From: Galdieria partita | Taxonomy: Eukaryota > Rhodophyta > Bangiophyceae > Galdieriales > Galdieriaceae | NCBI GenBank assembly: GCA_025991245.1 | Contig: BQMJ01000065.1 | Span: 109,046-173,045 of the forward strand | Direction: 5' to 3' | Length of the DNA stretch: 64,000 bases | Shown: positions 22,756 through 36,875 of the stretch, one piece after another | How positions within the stretch are numbered: the first letter of the stretch is position 1 | How the letters are laid out: each line of letters begins with the position of its first letter | Position numbers and translations under genes: made by a program | The notes under the pieces: model-generated | Databases searched by the model: none | What the model was told of the DNA's origin: nothing | The model's input: the letters and a program-made list of their open reading frames with translations, nothing else

Positions 22756-22947
22756 ATGTAACACATTATTTGTTGAACAATATATTACTAGTATTGATGA
22801 TATGGAGTTTTGCTAGTTTTAGAGAAATTTGGTATTTATTCAATTCCAATAATGGGTTTCATGAGCGTTAACATGAAAGGTTTCTCTCCAAAGGCAGTAA
22901 CACTCATCATTGCTGAGATGTTTCATTGAAATATTTTCAAATTTCCA

Positions 22948-23185
22948 ATGACGGCTTTGTGGACGCTGCAGAAATCTGTTTCAGTTTCTGAGTGCAGGCT
23001 CGAGTGTTTTCGTGTCGTACTTTATCTTTTATTGGGCACTTTCAGTCATTATTCTGTTTGTTTTTCATTGGTTAAAAACGGTAATTATGCCATATCGCAT
23101 TGTTATTGTGACATTGCTTATTTTTTATATCTTTCAGGATACTAGTCTAAAAACTTCAAAAATAGAACACACTTATCGTGTTTGA
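22948..23185 (+). CDS. Possible small membrane protein (uncertain)
   Basis: A frame with a hydrophobic helix (FIFYWALSVIILFVFHWLK) splices across a 55-base GT-AG intron to TDTSLKTSKIEHTYRV and a stop at 23,185. The ATG at 22,948 is in another frame, so the first exon is unresolved. I list it because the helix, intron and stop form a plausible gene end in a 650-bp gap. No family is recognised. Confidence 0.2.
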
Positions 23186-23411
23186 GTTTCCAATTCTATA
23201 TACTCTAGTCTGTTTGTCTTTTTATTATTGAATTCTTGTGAACAGATAGTTGAAACTTTGGGAATCAACGCTGCCGATACTCTTCAAGTCTTTTTCTATT
23301 GCATCTTGTTTCACCTCAATTATCAAATATAGTTCGTATCACATATGTACTTTATAAAGTGAGTTGAGAGATCTGTACAACACATAAAAACTGATTTCTC
23401 ACATCGACCGT

Positions 23412-25301
23412 ATGATGGAGAGTGCAGCTGCCTTTGTGAATAGCACGTTTCCTGTACCCAAAAGTCTAGTGAAACATCAGCAACATAAAATTTTTTATGG
23501 AAACAACGTGTGCAAACAGTTGGTTAACCGTAAAGTGTTCAGTTTTCAGAACAAGTCGCATAGGACTGGTCCTATTACTTTGGACACTTTGGCTCAACTG
23601 GATCAGTTCCACGAAGAGTGTGGTGTGGTAGGTATTTGGGGAATTGATTCTGCTTCAAAGTATGCTTTTTATGGTTTACACGCATTGCAACACAGAGGAC
23701 AAGAAGGTGCAGGAATTACCGTAGTATCCAACGGGAAACTTTATGAATACAAGAATCTGGGGCTAGTCACAGAAGTATTCAATGACGACATTCTTTCCGA
23801 ATTGCGAGGCTCTGCTGCTATAGGACACAATAGGTATGTTTGATGTGTATATTTGTTTCTTGAAACTTCTCATGTTGTGAGTGCATAGATACTCGACTTC
23901 TGGTGAAAAGAACATCCGCAATGTACAGCCTTTCACAGTCGAACTTAGTGGTATTCAAGTATCTATTGCTCATAACGGCAACTTGACAAACGCCTGCAAG
24001 CTACGACGTCATTTGGAACTTCGAGGCTCTATTTTCAATACATCTTCAGACACGGAAGTTATTTTACATCTCATGGCAACTTCTTTGTTAGCTTCGAGCT
24101 CTTATACTGGAAAAGACCCTGCAGATTCTCTTGTACAGCGTCTTATTGATGCTTTGAGTAGAGTTGAAGGTGCCTATTCTCTTCTTTTATTAAGTCCCTC
24201 GTGTTTGGTTGCCGTTAGAGATCCACTTGGCTTTCGTCCACTAGTCATGGGAAAGATGAAGAATAGTGCAGAGTCCGTTATTTTTACTAGTGAAACTTGT
24301 GTATTTGATTTGATTGGTGCAGAGTTTGTACGAGAAGTTGATCCTGGAGAAATGATAGTAGTGACAGGAGATGGACTGCAATCATTGTTTCCATTTCCAT
24401 CACAAAGAAGGAAAGCGTAAGTAATACAACTTTGTATTTCTTCGCTATGCCAAAAGTTATTTGTCAAGATGCATTTTTGAGCACATTTATTTTGCAAGAC
24501 CGACTTCTATTGTATTTGGTCGTTCAGTTTATATGAGTCGATTTCGTTTTGGTGAAATTTTAGCAGAAGAGGCACCAACGGAAGCAGATATTGTTATTCC
24601 AGTGCCTGAAAGTGGTTTGTAGAACTCAGCCAAAGTGAATAAACCTTGAGATCCTCTTTAGGGATTCCTGCAGCTTTGGGTTATTCAGCAGCAAGTGGGA
24701 TTCCCTATCAACCCGGTATTATGAGGTCTCATTATATCGGAAGAACATTTATACAACCCACGCAGAACATTCGAGATCTCAGTGTACGACTGAAATTGTC
24801 AGCAGTTCGATCCATCATAGAGAATAAGCGTCTTGTAGTTGTGGATGATTCCATTGTACGAGGAACTACTAGTAGAAAACTTGTTCGTATGTTGAGAGAA
24901 AATGGTGCCAAAGAAGTATGCTCTGATATTGAAATGATGATAATGTTGACAAGAGAGTATCTATTAGGTTCATGTTCGGATCGCTTGTCCTCCTATTATT
25001 GGATCATGTTATTATGGAGTAGATACACCCAATACAAAGGTAGTCAACATTTTATTGTTACACATTCTCTACTTATTATTTCAAGGAACTGATTTCTCAC
25101 AACATGAGTGAAGACGAAATTAGACAATATATCGATGCCGATTCATTGGCATTTTTGCCATTAGATCAATTACATCACTTTTTAGGTGAAGAATCATCCA
25201 GTTTCTGTGACGCTTGTTTCTCAGGAAACTACCCAATACGCCCGTTGCCATCTCAAGACACTACACAAGATAATATTCATCCCAAAGTATTCCAACAATA
25301 A
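23412..25301 (+). CDS. purF: Amidophosphoribosyltransferase (PurF), organelle-targeted
   Basis: Six exons with short introns. Residues 1-69 are a basic, serine-containing leader, likely a plastid transit peptide. The catalytic N-terminal cysteine of the mature enzyme is Cys70 ([10 protein letters not shown]). Glutaminase motifs are [13 protein letters not shown] and GHNRYSTSG. The PRPP-binding loop is [16 protein letters not shown]. Exon 5 restores [18 protein letters not shown] after an intron that interrupts the frame, and the last exon begins [12 protein letters not shown]. The C-terminal [15 protein letters not shown] is a late conserved segment of the family. The enzyme makes phosphoribosylamine, the first committed step of purine synthesis. 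Confidence 0.95.
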
Positions 25302-25318
25302 CATTTTGTAAAAGGGTT

Positions 25319-28400
<3,082 letters not shown>

Positions 28401-28511
28401 GGTTTTTCAAAAGTTGTCGTGGTCTTCAATAAAAGCATCTAAAATTGTGTGGTCAGTGATTCAACTTGAGTGAACTTGGAATCCGTAATTCTGTGTCTGT
28501 GGAAGGAGAAG

Positions 28512-28976
28512 ATGATGATGTTTGTAACTTCTGGCTTACCAGGCTTTTCAAAAAGTAGCCAACTCATTCACACCAAGGTACACAGGCAATGTGCCTGTTT
28601 CCACAGGAAAACGAATCAAAGTTCCCAAGTTTCAAAGAAGTGGGTTATGGTTGAAGGTACAGGATTGAAGCTTTTGAATGGAGAACAAAGGATGGAGATG
28701 AAGGCAACCAAGGAGGTCAAAACTGGAGAACGTGCTTCTTTTTGCAGGTATGGGAGATGGCAATCGCATATCAAGTAGAAGCGTATGGTACGAACTAATC
28801 TTTTACCCAAGGTGTTGGAGGTCCGCAAAGCATCCATATTGTGACGGTTCACATAATAAGTATAATAAAGAAGTAGGACAGCAAAATAACATATTCACAG
28901 CTATGGCTTACATAGTTTCTAGACAGGAGATCATGTTGGACCCATTGTGGTAGCAGCAGTGCAATCATCAGAATAA
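28512..28976 (+). CDS. CDGSH iron-sulfur domain protein (mitoNEET-like)
   Basis: Three exons (28512-28747, 28812-28872, 28923-28976) encode 116 aa. Splicing is needed to build the domain: SFCRCWRSAKHPYCDGSHNK spans the first intron and NKE-TGDHVGPIVVAA the second. The C-x-C-x2-S-x3-P-x-C-D-G-S-H motif supplies three Cys and one His to a 2Fe-2S cluster. The N-terminal ~50 residues are basic with serines and could be a plastid or mitochondrial leader; there is no membrane helix. Members act in redox and iron-sulfur/iron homeostasis. Confidence 0.92.
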
Positions 28977-29142
28977 TGATATTATTTGATATTTCTCAAT
29001 AAATATTTGTCGTTTGTTCTTATTTATATATATGCGCTTGTGTCTCATGAAAATAGAAAAGGGAGACCATGGGAAAAACAAATACTGAAATATATCGATA
29101 TACTGGTAGTGTAGTGGTTCTGATTGCTGCCTGCATTCTGCT

Positions 29143-29234
29143 GTCTTGGTGGCTCAGTCGGTAGAATGAATTCTCATATCGCTAGCGTAGGTCTCATAAT
29201 CCTAAGGTCGTGAGTTCGATCCTCACCCAAGGCA
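29143..29234 (+). tRNA. tRNA-Met (CAT, elongator) with an intron inside the D arm
   Basis: The acceptor GTCTTGG (29143-29149) pairs with CCAAGGC (29227-29233, one G-U), with discriminator A at 29234. The T arm is GTGAG-TTCGATC-CTCAC. The anticodon arm TAGGT-CTCATAA-TCCTA carries CAT, with one T-T mismatch at 31/39. The 5' D strand GCTC (29152-29155) has no partner unless 19 nt are removed (29166-29184, or 29165-29183). Removal creates GAGC and a normal 73-nt tRNA. The insert lies in the D stem, not at the canonical 37/38 site, and contains ATGA/TCAT, which can form a small hairpin. Confidence 0.82.
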
Positions 29235-31499
29235 ACCTTTGTTTGTCTGTTGACATACTCCAAGACAAGAAGTGTAATTAGAACCCTACACAAGTTTTTT
29301 ATCTTTTTCCAAAATTATGGACTAAAAAAAATTTTATGTTTCATATGTTTCTGTCATATTTACTATCTCAATGTATCCGGATCCATATCCTCGAATGGAA
29401 AGTGTCTCTAGTCCCATCAGGTTCATTTTTTGTTTTTTGGAAATTAGTTAATTACATATAGTTGAGAAGGTTATAATTCTCATTGAATGAATTGATAGTT
29501 GTCTCGTAGATTTCTTAGTGCTGGCCAAACTAATCGCTATGGAAGCTTTCGTCGCATCCAACCTCCGTTGTTACAGGATTTTTTTTAAATACAAAAAGTG
29601 GTAAACCCAGCCGTTTTGATTCTTGATTTGTTGTGAGAGCAACTGCAACTACTGACAAGAGATTCAAACCGCAGCTTTTATCAAACAACCCATCTTTGTC
29701 AACGAGATTATAAGCAAATTAGCCTCTTTTTACAAGCTATTCGTTTGAGAACTCTTCACACAGGGAGACATAGGAAATAGCCATATGACAAGAGTCTATG
29801 ACCAATTTTATTCAAAAAGTTCTAGTTTAGAGAAGAACTGTTGAGAACACCATCGATGAACCAGTAAAGCAGATTTCAAATTCAACTTTTTTTTGATCTG
29901 GTCAACATTAGAAAGGCTGCTTCAATTTCTATATTTCACAAGTAGTGAAGCCAAAACATAAGGAGGCAATGAGAAATCCTTGTTGCACCGAACGTTTCAA
30001 AAAGGATATGTTCAATATAGGCAATAGTAAGGCCTCCAATGAAGTCATGTCATAAAAGGATGTTTGGCATTCTGTCGCTTCCTAGACTTGTACGTAAGAC
30101 TCCTTCATAAAACCTGTTTTTCTATACAAAATAAGACTGTTTCAGTGTTCTGTCAAGTGTCCTTTAGTCAGTGACCCAAATTCGAATAAGAAGGCAACTC
30201 GAACACTGCAAAAAGTGGACATTCACTAGACTGCCATAGTCGGAAGATCTACAAGAAGTGCGAAGATTCTGCATCGATGTACAAACCATTCAATTAACAA
30301 CATGACGCCATCCTTGCAGACTAACAGTAAGTTGCATCGAGTCATTTGACTGTATTCGGTTTATGTTGGTCCTTACAAGTTCATTGAGGGACATTTAATA
30401 TCTTATGGTTATTTTTATGACATGACGTAAGTAAACTCTGGTCCACGTGAATATCTGATAGATATTTTATGCTAACCCATTAAGGATAAAGAAAAGCAAT
30501 GAGTGTTTGAAAGCGTAATGATTCCTAAACTAGGCTTCTTGCATAGTGCAATAAGCTTGCGACTTGTTGTTTTTGTAGTTTCCATCAAATACTTTTTTAG
30601 ATGGCTTTTCCATTTCTCCTATTGGTTTTCGACGAGTTCGTTACCTATTGGAACACCTCATATGAACGTTCTTTGGTATTATTATTCTTTCTGTTCAGTG
30701 ATTGAGAAGTTCACGCTATCTGTGTTTCGGTTCTGTCAAGTTTGATTTGCATTGTTAGCTTTAAATCAATTTTGGTTAAAGTTTCACTGCCGAAGGAGAT
30801 ATCAAATAACTGCTTGGATTCCTTTTCAGGTTGTCCCAGTTCTCTCCCGTGGATTTATGGCGCAGTCTTGGTACTTTGTGAACACTTCTCTCTCCAAAGT
30901 TTTCATATAGTATAATTCTACTTCAAGCATCGAGGCAAAGCAGTCCTGTGTCTCTCTCTCTCTCTCCCCTCGAAGAAGCTAGTTTTCAAAGACCTGGTTT
31001 AGAGCAGTTTAAGTTTTCACAAATGCTCTTGTACAAGTAGCTTGAACTATTTAGATAAAGAGATGTTATTCAAGGCCACTCGACGAAGCCTTGAATAAAG
31101 GTCCCAATCGGAATTGCTTCTGCTGCAGCTTGATCTTTTTGAAGCTTTTTACATTCGCTATAGATAATAGAATTAGTGTTATGCTGGTTTTTGTCAATTT
31201 CGGTTGATCGAAGGAACTGTTCTTTTCCAAAAGACCATAAAGGGCAACACAACAGAGATCTAAGAACTTGAGAGATATTGCCAAGAATCATTTTCAAAAG
31301 GGGAATGTTGCGTTATTCCAATAGCGAGTATCATATGTGAAATACTTTCAAAGAAAGCGATATGAGTGTTTCGACAAATGAACTTGTGTCTTCCAAGTCA
31401 TTCTCCTGTATAATACACTCAAGATATTGAGGATCATTAACTGCAGAGATCAACAAGTGAACAAGTGGCAGTTTTACCATATCCTCCGCATTCATTCAA
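29235..31499. other. Gene-poor transition, no supported gene
   Basis: About 2.3 kb with only short frames. A hydrophobic 80-codon frame (30503-30745 +) and frames at 31066-31297 (-) lack recognisable family motifs. This is where the dense housekeeping block ends and the accessory island starts. Confidence 0.5.
30951..30966. repeat. (TC)8 microsatellite
   Basis: Eight TC dinucleotides in an otherwise unique AT-rich stretch. Confidence 0.8.
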
Positions 31500-34063
31500 C
31501 TCTATAAAGTGAACGAAGGAAATCAAAAGGAAGCGCAACTTGGAAATTCAGTTACTTTGACTATTTCTTATATAAGTCATCATACCAGCAACAACTTTGA
31601 CTCGTAAAAAAGCATCATCGATACCCATCTGCTCTAATAGATTCTATGACTCCCATGTCTCGCTCCGAAAACTTGCATAGACATTTGTAACATTGAGTTA
31701 AATCTTCCTCGGTTAAATGACAAGACACTTTCAAAAAGTTCTTCCAGACAAAGGAGACTTGTTGCATTGAGCTCGGAGCAGAAATAGTTGATTCTCCTCC
31801 CGTATCTTCTACTTGCATCACATTCATATCCACTCTTGGACGAGTATTTCTTCTTTCCATCATTCCATCATTCCCTTCAGGTTCTTCAAATGGAATAAGT
31901 CTTGATAGATCTACAAAAGAATTGCTCAACAAATCAGAGAGTGGCTTCAGTTGTTCCAACCATCCAGGATTGTCTGCAAACACTCTTTCAAGTTCTTCAC
32001 TAGCCTTGCGGCCTAAAAAAAGTTCGCAAAGATGTAGTTGAACATACTACAACTTAACAATGAGGAGGTATCCAAAGCCATTCTTCTCGTATATTCTGTG
32101 GTTGTCTTTCAGAGTTGATAGAACTGTAAACAATATTATTAGTGTTGTCTTCATAATAAACTCCACTATTCAATATCCAATTCTGATTATTCCTAAATTG
32201 TCTGGAAACTTCTTCAGTATACTTGTTGCTTACAATCAACTGAATGGCTGTTAAATTATTCTGTTCCAATTCAAGCTGTGACGCCATTGGATGTAAAAAT
32301 TTGGCAACTTCTGCCTTAATCATTGAACGTCCAACACCAGAACTTGAAAACATTTCAATGTAATATCTATAAAATATACTCTGTCTTTAGTGGTTTAAGT
32401 CTCCATAGGCGTTTGCTCTGAAGAAGATTCACCTTGAATAACAAGGAAAGAATTGTCTTTCATATCTGCTACTCGAATAAGAACATCAGGTCTGTCGACT
32501 GAAACCAAATATTCCATCTTTTGATAAGCACTTTTCAAAAAGTATTTTCCAAGTGTGAAAAGTTTTATCGCTACAAGTATTGATTCCAATCACTGTCGAA
32601 GCAAATGCTGAAACATACTTGAGAATAGGATCCACCTTGAAGCTGCTAACGGTTTACTAGATTCTATTGATACTCTTCTATAAGAATATGTCTACATATA
32701 CTCAATTCTCCTAGTTTGGAACAGAAACACCATCGAACATAAAGAGTAAATATAGTCGCACATTTGAAACTGCCACTTGTCGACGAAAACGAAATTCAAA
32801 TAAAACGAATAGGAGTGAATTTTCGATAGTAACTTTTGATGTCCTTCAAAACAGTCTTTCTACAGACCAACTTGAACAATGTTTCTTCAGCTTGGCTAGG
32901 AATTGTTTGTACGTCTTTGTCTTGTTCATTGCTCGAGCAGTTCAGATAACAAAAACCAAAATGTTTCGCAATGTCCAAGACATTATTTAGAATGACTCAA
33001 AAGTATCAAACGGAGTATCTCTCATTGAAATACAAAATTCTAAAATAATGACAAAAAGCATAGAAGAAACAGAAATCCTTGATTCTGTTATCATACGAGA
33101 GAAAGAGAGTTACTGCCAGAGAACGACTTGGAATCATTTTCTCCATTTTCCTTTCTTATTTCATCCTCTGAAAGATAACAAAAACTATTTCAACTTTCAC
33201 ATCTATGAATCAATAATATACTAACGAATACAATTGCATACAGTTGTTTGAAGAACCATCGATGTCCTTTACAATGACTAGGAGAAGTACTTTTAAAACT
33301 GACTAGTTCTTGTTCTCCATATTTGGTATCAAAGACTTTACAGTTTCTTCAGAAAAAGACCCCAAACGAAGAACATTGAATATTATTCGAGAAAGGCGTA
33401 GCATCTTCTTGTCTACTAGTTGTCGAGTCCGACCTCCCTGCAGAAATAAAAAGTGCAAAAGACACAGCTAAAAAGTTCACTAAAACTCCTAAAAAGGAAC
33501 GATAAACATTAAACATTCTAATGACTTTGTCAGGCTTTATCCAATCTTGAAACATCGAAAACTTTCTCAGTTTCAATGTTCCAAATTTCGTCAATAAACA
33601 AATACAAATAAAGTTTCTTTAGGACATTTAATATATTTGAAGCCATTCTTCTGGACAATCAAAGTAAAAACTTGAGGAAATCAGGGCCAATTGGAAATTT
33701 ATCAAGTGCTTCATTGCCCATCCATTCTAAAAGTGTAGTCTGAAAGCGAATCCCGCGAGGAACTTGGAGAGAATTGAACACTATATATAAAGTCTCGTTT
33801 AGTAGAGCATCTAGACAAACTTTACTATTTTCTCTCCTATTCCAATCTCAGACAGGCCAACTCATTTTCAAAAGTTGCAAACGTTTGGAGGTGTTGACCA
33901 ATCGTGCTTTCCACTCCCACGCATTCGGAATGCGTAAGGCAAAGTTGGTTATTCCACACTGGAGAAACCTTTGATGTCCCAAACACAAGATGCGTAAAAA
34001 GCAATCAGATCCTACAACTTGCGGACTCTCAGTTGACAAGGGAATATTTGATCCTTCTAGTAT
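31500..34063 (-). pseudogene. Broken copy of the 42,324-44,952 NTPase-nuclease gene (copy D)
   Basis: Fragments in all minus frames align along the intact gene at 42,324-44,952. An N-terminal relic lies at about 33,850-34,060. The Walker B/sensor region at 33,349-33,594 includes FSMFQDW and FALFISAGRSDS. A middle piece at 32,796-32,978 has ANEQD-like and KFTPIRFI segments. The C-terminal domain at 31,990-32,590 includes SQLELEQNNLTAIQLIVSNK and is nearly identical to its partner. Stops and frameshifts separate the pieces and the P-loop is lost. The C-terminal third is far better preserved than the NTPase half, which points to recent conversion or relaxed decay there. Downstream of 31,615 the tail diverges from the intact copy. 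Edges are approximate. Confidence 0.8.
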
Positions 34064-34245
34064 GAATGCCTTTCAATCTTTCAATATTGCTATCCATGCC
34101 CAAACACAGAAAATGTTTTGTGACGATTCTCCTCCATAAAAGACAATCTAATGTTCTATTTGAGTCTATTCTGAATACTTTTTGTGCTAACAAACGAAAG
34201 CAATCCAATGAGCATAATTCGCTGCTAATTTTATTTTGGGCGACG

Positions 34246-36357
34246 ATGAGTTTAGGTGAAAAGTGGGCAGTTGGCAGCTTCGTTCAGTTTGCTGTAGTTG
34301 ACCGCGAAGAAGATGTGTATCGTGTGACAGAACAACTGTATCACCTTGAAAGTAACCGACATGAACTTAGGGCTGAAACAAGCAGTCCTTTTTATCGCGC
34401 AACTGTCCCATTTGCGCCCCACTTATTTGGCTCCGGCAAAACGACGTTTTGCCTAAGCTATTTGGAGTTGGTGCAGAGGTTTCGTGAAACTTCCCTGTCG
34501 TCTTTTGCTTCAGACGGTTCCAGGAAAGAGTTTTTGGACAAGTTACGTGAAGCCGTTTTGCTTTATGTGGATTTGAGACTCCTGGAACCCATCAACCCCA
34601 TTGAAGAAAAGCGAAACCTGAAGTGGGCTGTTCTTTATTTGTTGTTCAAGTCTACCTGTCTGAAATCGGGTCAAGGACAACCAGATCCTGACGAGTGTTT
34701 CAAAGTTTTTAAACTTAGGACTGATGTGCTAATCAAAAAAATACGTGAAGTGTTAAGCATGCGTACTGATCAGTTTCTTCTTGTTGCTTTTGATGAAGTT
34801 GGTGTTCTAGATGAGAGTGACGAAGAATTTCATTTCAAAAGGACTCCGGATGGTAGAGTTCGTCCTTACAACGACTTCTTTCGTATTCTTTGGGAACTTT
34901 GTCTGGAGGACAATGTATTCTTTATTGTTGTTGGGAAAAGCGAGGGTTTAAGTATTAAGAATTATGTGGCTTCAGTATCAAAGGTTTTATTGCATTTTAT
35001 TTCTTTATCACCGTTAAACTCGTCCAGTATCGTTGAATTCCTTGAAAAAAGTTACCTCAAAGTACAGACTCAATCTCGAGTTTGTGATATTCTATGTAAT
35101 CGTTCTTTTTCAGTAAATGAGTTGGCAGAAGCACTATTAGAGTATACCGGTGGAGTTCCTGGTTTGCTTACTCGTGCAGTGAATATGCTTTTGAATTATG
35201 TACAAACAAGAGGACAATCTTTTAAGTCGAAAGAAGATTGTCTATCGTGTATGAAGGAGGATGGTTTTAGAACAGTTTGCTCTCAGCCGTTTGTAACACG
35301 TATATCAACTTTGGATGAGAGTAGAAGAAGTGTACTTGATATGCTACTAATGATGGCACTATATCGTATACCCTTTAAAGCGGACGATGAACTCAACTCG
35401 GAGTCTTATTTATTTGATGTTGTTACTGAAATGGGATTCTATCGATATCCTATTGACGATAATACTTTCCAAGTTCTGTTTCCAAAGGTGTTTATCATAA
35501 ATCTCAACAACGCATCATCTTTCTCTTTATTAGAGAAGATACTTTTGGGATCACTTAATATGGAGCCAGTGGATTGTTTCTTTTCATCCAAATGTCGTGT
35601 ATTTGAAGGAATTGTTGCGACCCGACTTGTTTTGATGCTATCGTCAACAATACGAAATGAGTTTAGAGAGTTGTTGGTTAGATTATCTGCCATATGGAAA
35701 GAAATGAAACTTCCTATCAATGGACCTTCACCTCTTCATTACATGATGTCGGTTAGTCGTGGTAAAAAAAGAAGAAGTAAATCAAAGAAGGAAGAGAAAA
35801 CATTTGGATGTAATGAATGGAACAGGATTATTCACAAAGCACTTTGTTTTGACAGAGTTTATATTCCAAAGGAAGCGAATTCTTATAGTCCTGATATTAT
35901 GTTCAAATTGCATTCTCCCGATGACTCCAACGTTCTTTTGGTGGGAGTTGCTTGTAAAGGTCGTTGGAAATCGGAAGGAATTGGCTGGTCAGATATTATT
36001 GAAGAAGCTAAGAAATTTCTTGATCCTGTTTCTAGACAAGTTTTATCTAAACCATTGAAAATTTGTCATTGTATGCTTATTATAGTTAGTACAAAATTAG
36101 CACTCAATGTTACAAGCGAGTTGGGTAATCAGAGTCGATGTTATACGAGTGGAATGCATATTGGAGGGAATTCCTTTGAAATTCCTCCTAATTGTGAACT
36201 TGTTATTCTTTGTGAAAGAGATGTAGAAATGCTCATTGACAGAGAAATATTGAATGGACTTGAAAGAGCATTCTCTACGAGTGATAATCCTCCTTTCGGG
36301 GATTTAGGATTCAACTTACTTCGAAGAGCCCGTGACAGTTTCATGAGTTTGCAATAA
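34246..36357 (+). CDS. STAND/archaeal-type P-loop NTPase with C-terminal nuclease-like domain (copy A)
   Basis: Single exon, 703 aa from the ATG at 34246; the frame is open upstream to 34066, but homology with copy B begins only at about this Met. The P-loop is APHLFGSGKTTF (about 57-68), with His at the first Gly position of the Walker A consensus. Walker B is FLLVAFDEVGVLDE, the sensor-1 strand is VFFIVVGKSEG, and TGGVPGLL is the sensor-2/winged-helix motif typical of STAND and archaeal ATPases. The C-terminal ~180 residues hold YSPDIMFKLH then VLLVGVACKGRW, arranged like a PD-(D/E)xK nuclease core but with Ala-Cys-Lys. The function is unknown; a defence or mobile-element role is conjecture. 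Copy B at 37,132-39,279 is convergent. Confidence 0.8.
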   Translation: MSLGEKWAVGSFVQFAVVDREEDVYRVTEQLYHLESNRHELRAETSSPFYRATVPFAPHLFGSGKTTFCLSYLELVQRFRETSLSSFASDGSRKEFLDKLREAVLLYVDLRLLEPINPIEEKRNLKWAVLYLLFKSTCLKSGQGQPDPDECFKVFKLRTDVLIKKIREVLSMRTDQFLLVAFDEVGVLDESDEEFHFKRTPDGRVRPYNDFFRILWELCLEDNVFFIVVGKSEGLSIKNYVASVSKVLLHFISLSPLNSSSIVEFLEKSYLKVQTQSRVCDILCNRSFSVNELAEALLEYTGGVPGLLTRAVNMLLNYVQTRGQSFKSKEDCLSCMKEDGFRTVCSQPFVTRISTLDESRRSVLDMLLMMALYRIPFKADDELNSESYLFDVVTEMGFYRYPIDDNTFQVLFPKVFIINLNNASSFSLLEKILLGSLNMEPVDCFFSSKCRVFEGIVATRLVLMLSSTIRNEFRELLVRLSAIWKEMKLPINGPSPLHYMMSVSRGKKRRSKSKKEEKTFGCNEWNRIIHKALCFDRVYIPKEANSYSPDIMFKLHSPDDSNVLLVGVACKGRWKSEGIGWSDIIEEAKKFLDPVSRQVLSKPLKICHCMLIIVSTKLALNVTSELGNQSRCYTSGMHIGGNSFEIPPNCELVILCERDVEMLIDREILNGLERAFSTSDNPPFGDLGFNLLRRARDSFMSLQ

Positions 36358-36578
36358 AGTTGGAATTCTTATATTCAAGTGTTCGTTCGATAATTGGCTC
36401 TGCAAGATGTGAATGAAATATGTTTGAAAACATTTTATAAAACATACTAGTTATATTCCATAATATGGATGATTACCGTTGAAGAGCGTCAAAAGTTTAC
36501 AAGTTGTATAATTGCTTGCATCTCTTTTTGGTTTTTCACTGAGTCTTCAAGTACATGTTTTTAAAATGAACTGATTGT

Positions 36579-36875
36579 CTACTCCAGTATTACTAGAGGA
36601 ATACCATAGTCTTGTTGAAATATTGTTGACTCGATGTTACCAGGAAATATAATACCAGCGACCATATTGTATTGACTTTTGAAACTAAGTTCTACTGGTG
36701 TATACAGATCGTGTAACGAACAACAAAGTCTAGTTGACAGCTCAAGAATTAACTTGTTGTCACTTTCTGATTTTTCCTTTATTGGATTCATAAAACCATG
36801 AAGAACATCTTGATAGTGAGATATAGTTGGATCCAATCTTGAAGACATTCTATGAAATGTTAAACAGAAAAACAA
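36579..36875 (-). CDS. Small hypothetical protein between copies A and B
   Basis: A 98-codon frame (or 89 codons from the second Met, MSSRLDPT). The composition looks protein-like, with charged helices (HGFMNPIKEKSESDNKLILE) and ordered hydrophobic segments (YNMVAGIIFPGNIESTIF). No family is recognised. It sits between two convergent NTPase genes and could be an accessory gene or a relic. The end may be extended by an intron. Confidence 0.3.
   Translation of the reverse strand: MFFCLTFHRMSSRLDPTISHYQDVLHGFMNPIKEKSESDNKLILELSTRLCCSLHDLYTPVELSFKSQYNMVAGIIFPGNIESTIFQQDYGIPLVILE

Noticed and set aside
30503-30745. 80-codon hydrophobic frame
   Set aside because: No recognisable helix order or motif, isolated in a gene-poor stretch, and no good start context or intron signals.
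31066-31297. Two overlapping 70-75-codon frames on the minus strand
   Set aside because: They occupy alternative frames of the same DNA, and neither resembles a family or the adjacent NTPase copies.
34066-34245. Upstream 60-codon extension of copy A
   Set aside because: Homology with copies B and E starts at about the ATG at 34246, and the extension overlaps the opposite-strand remains of copy D.
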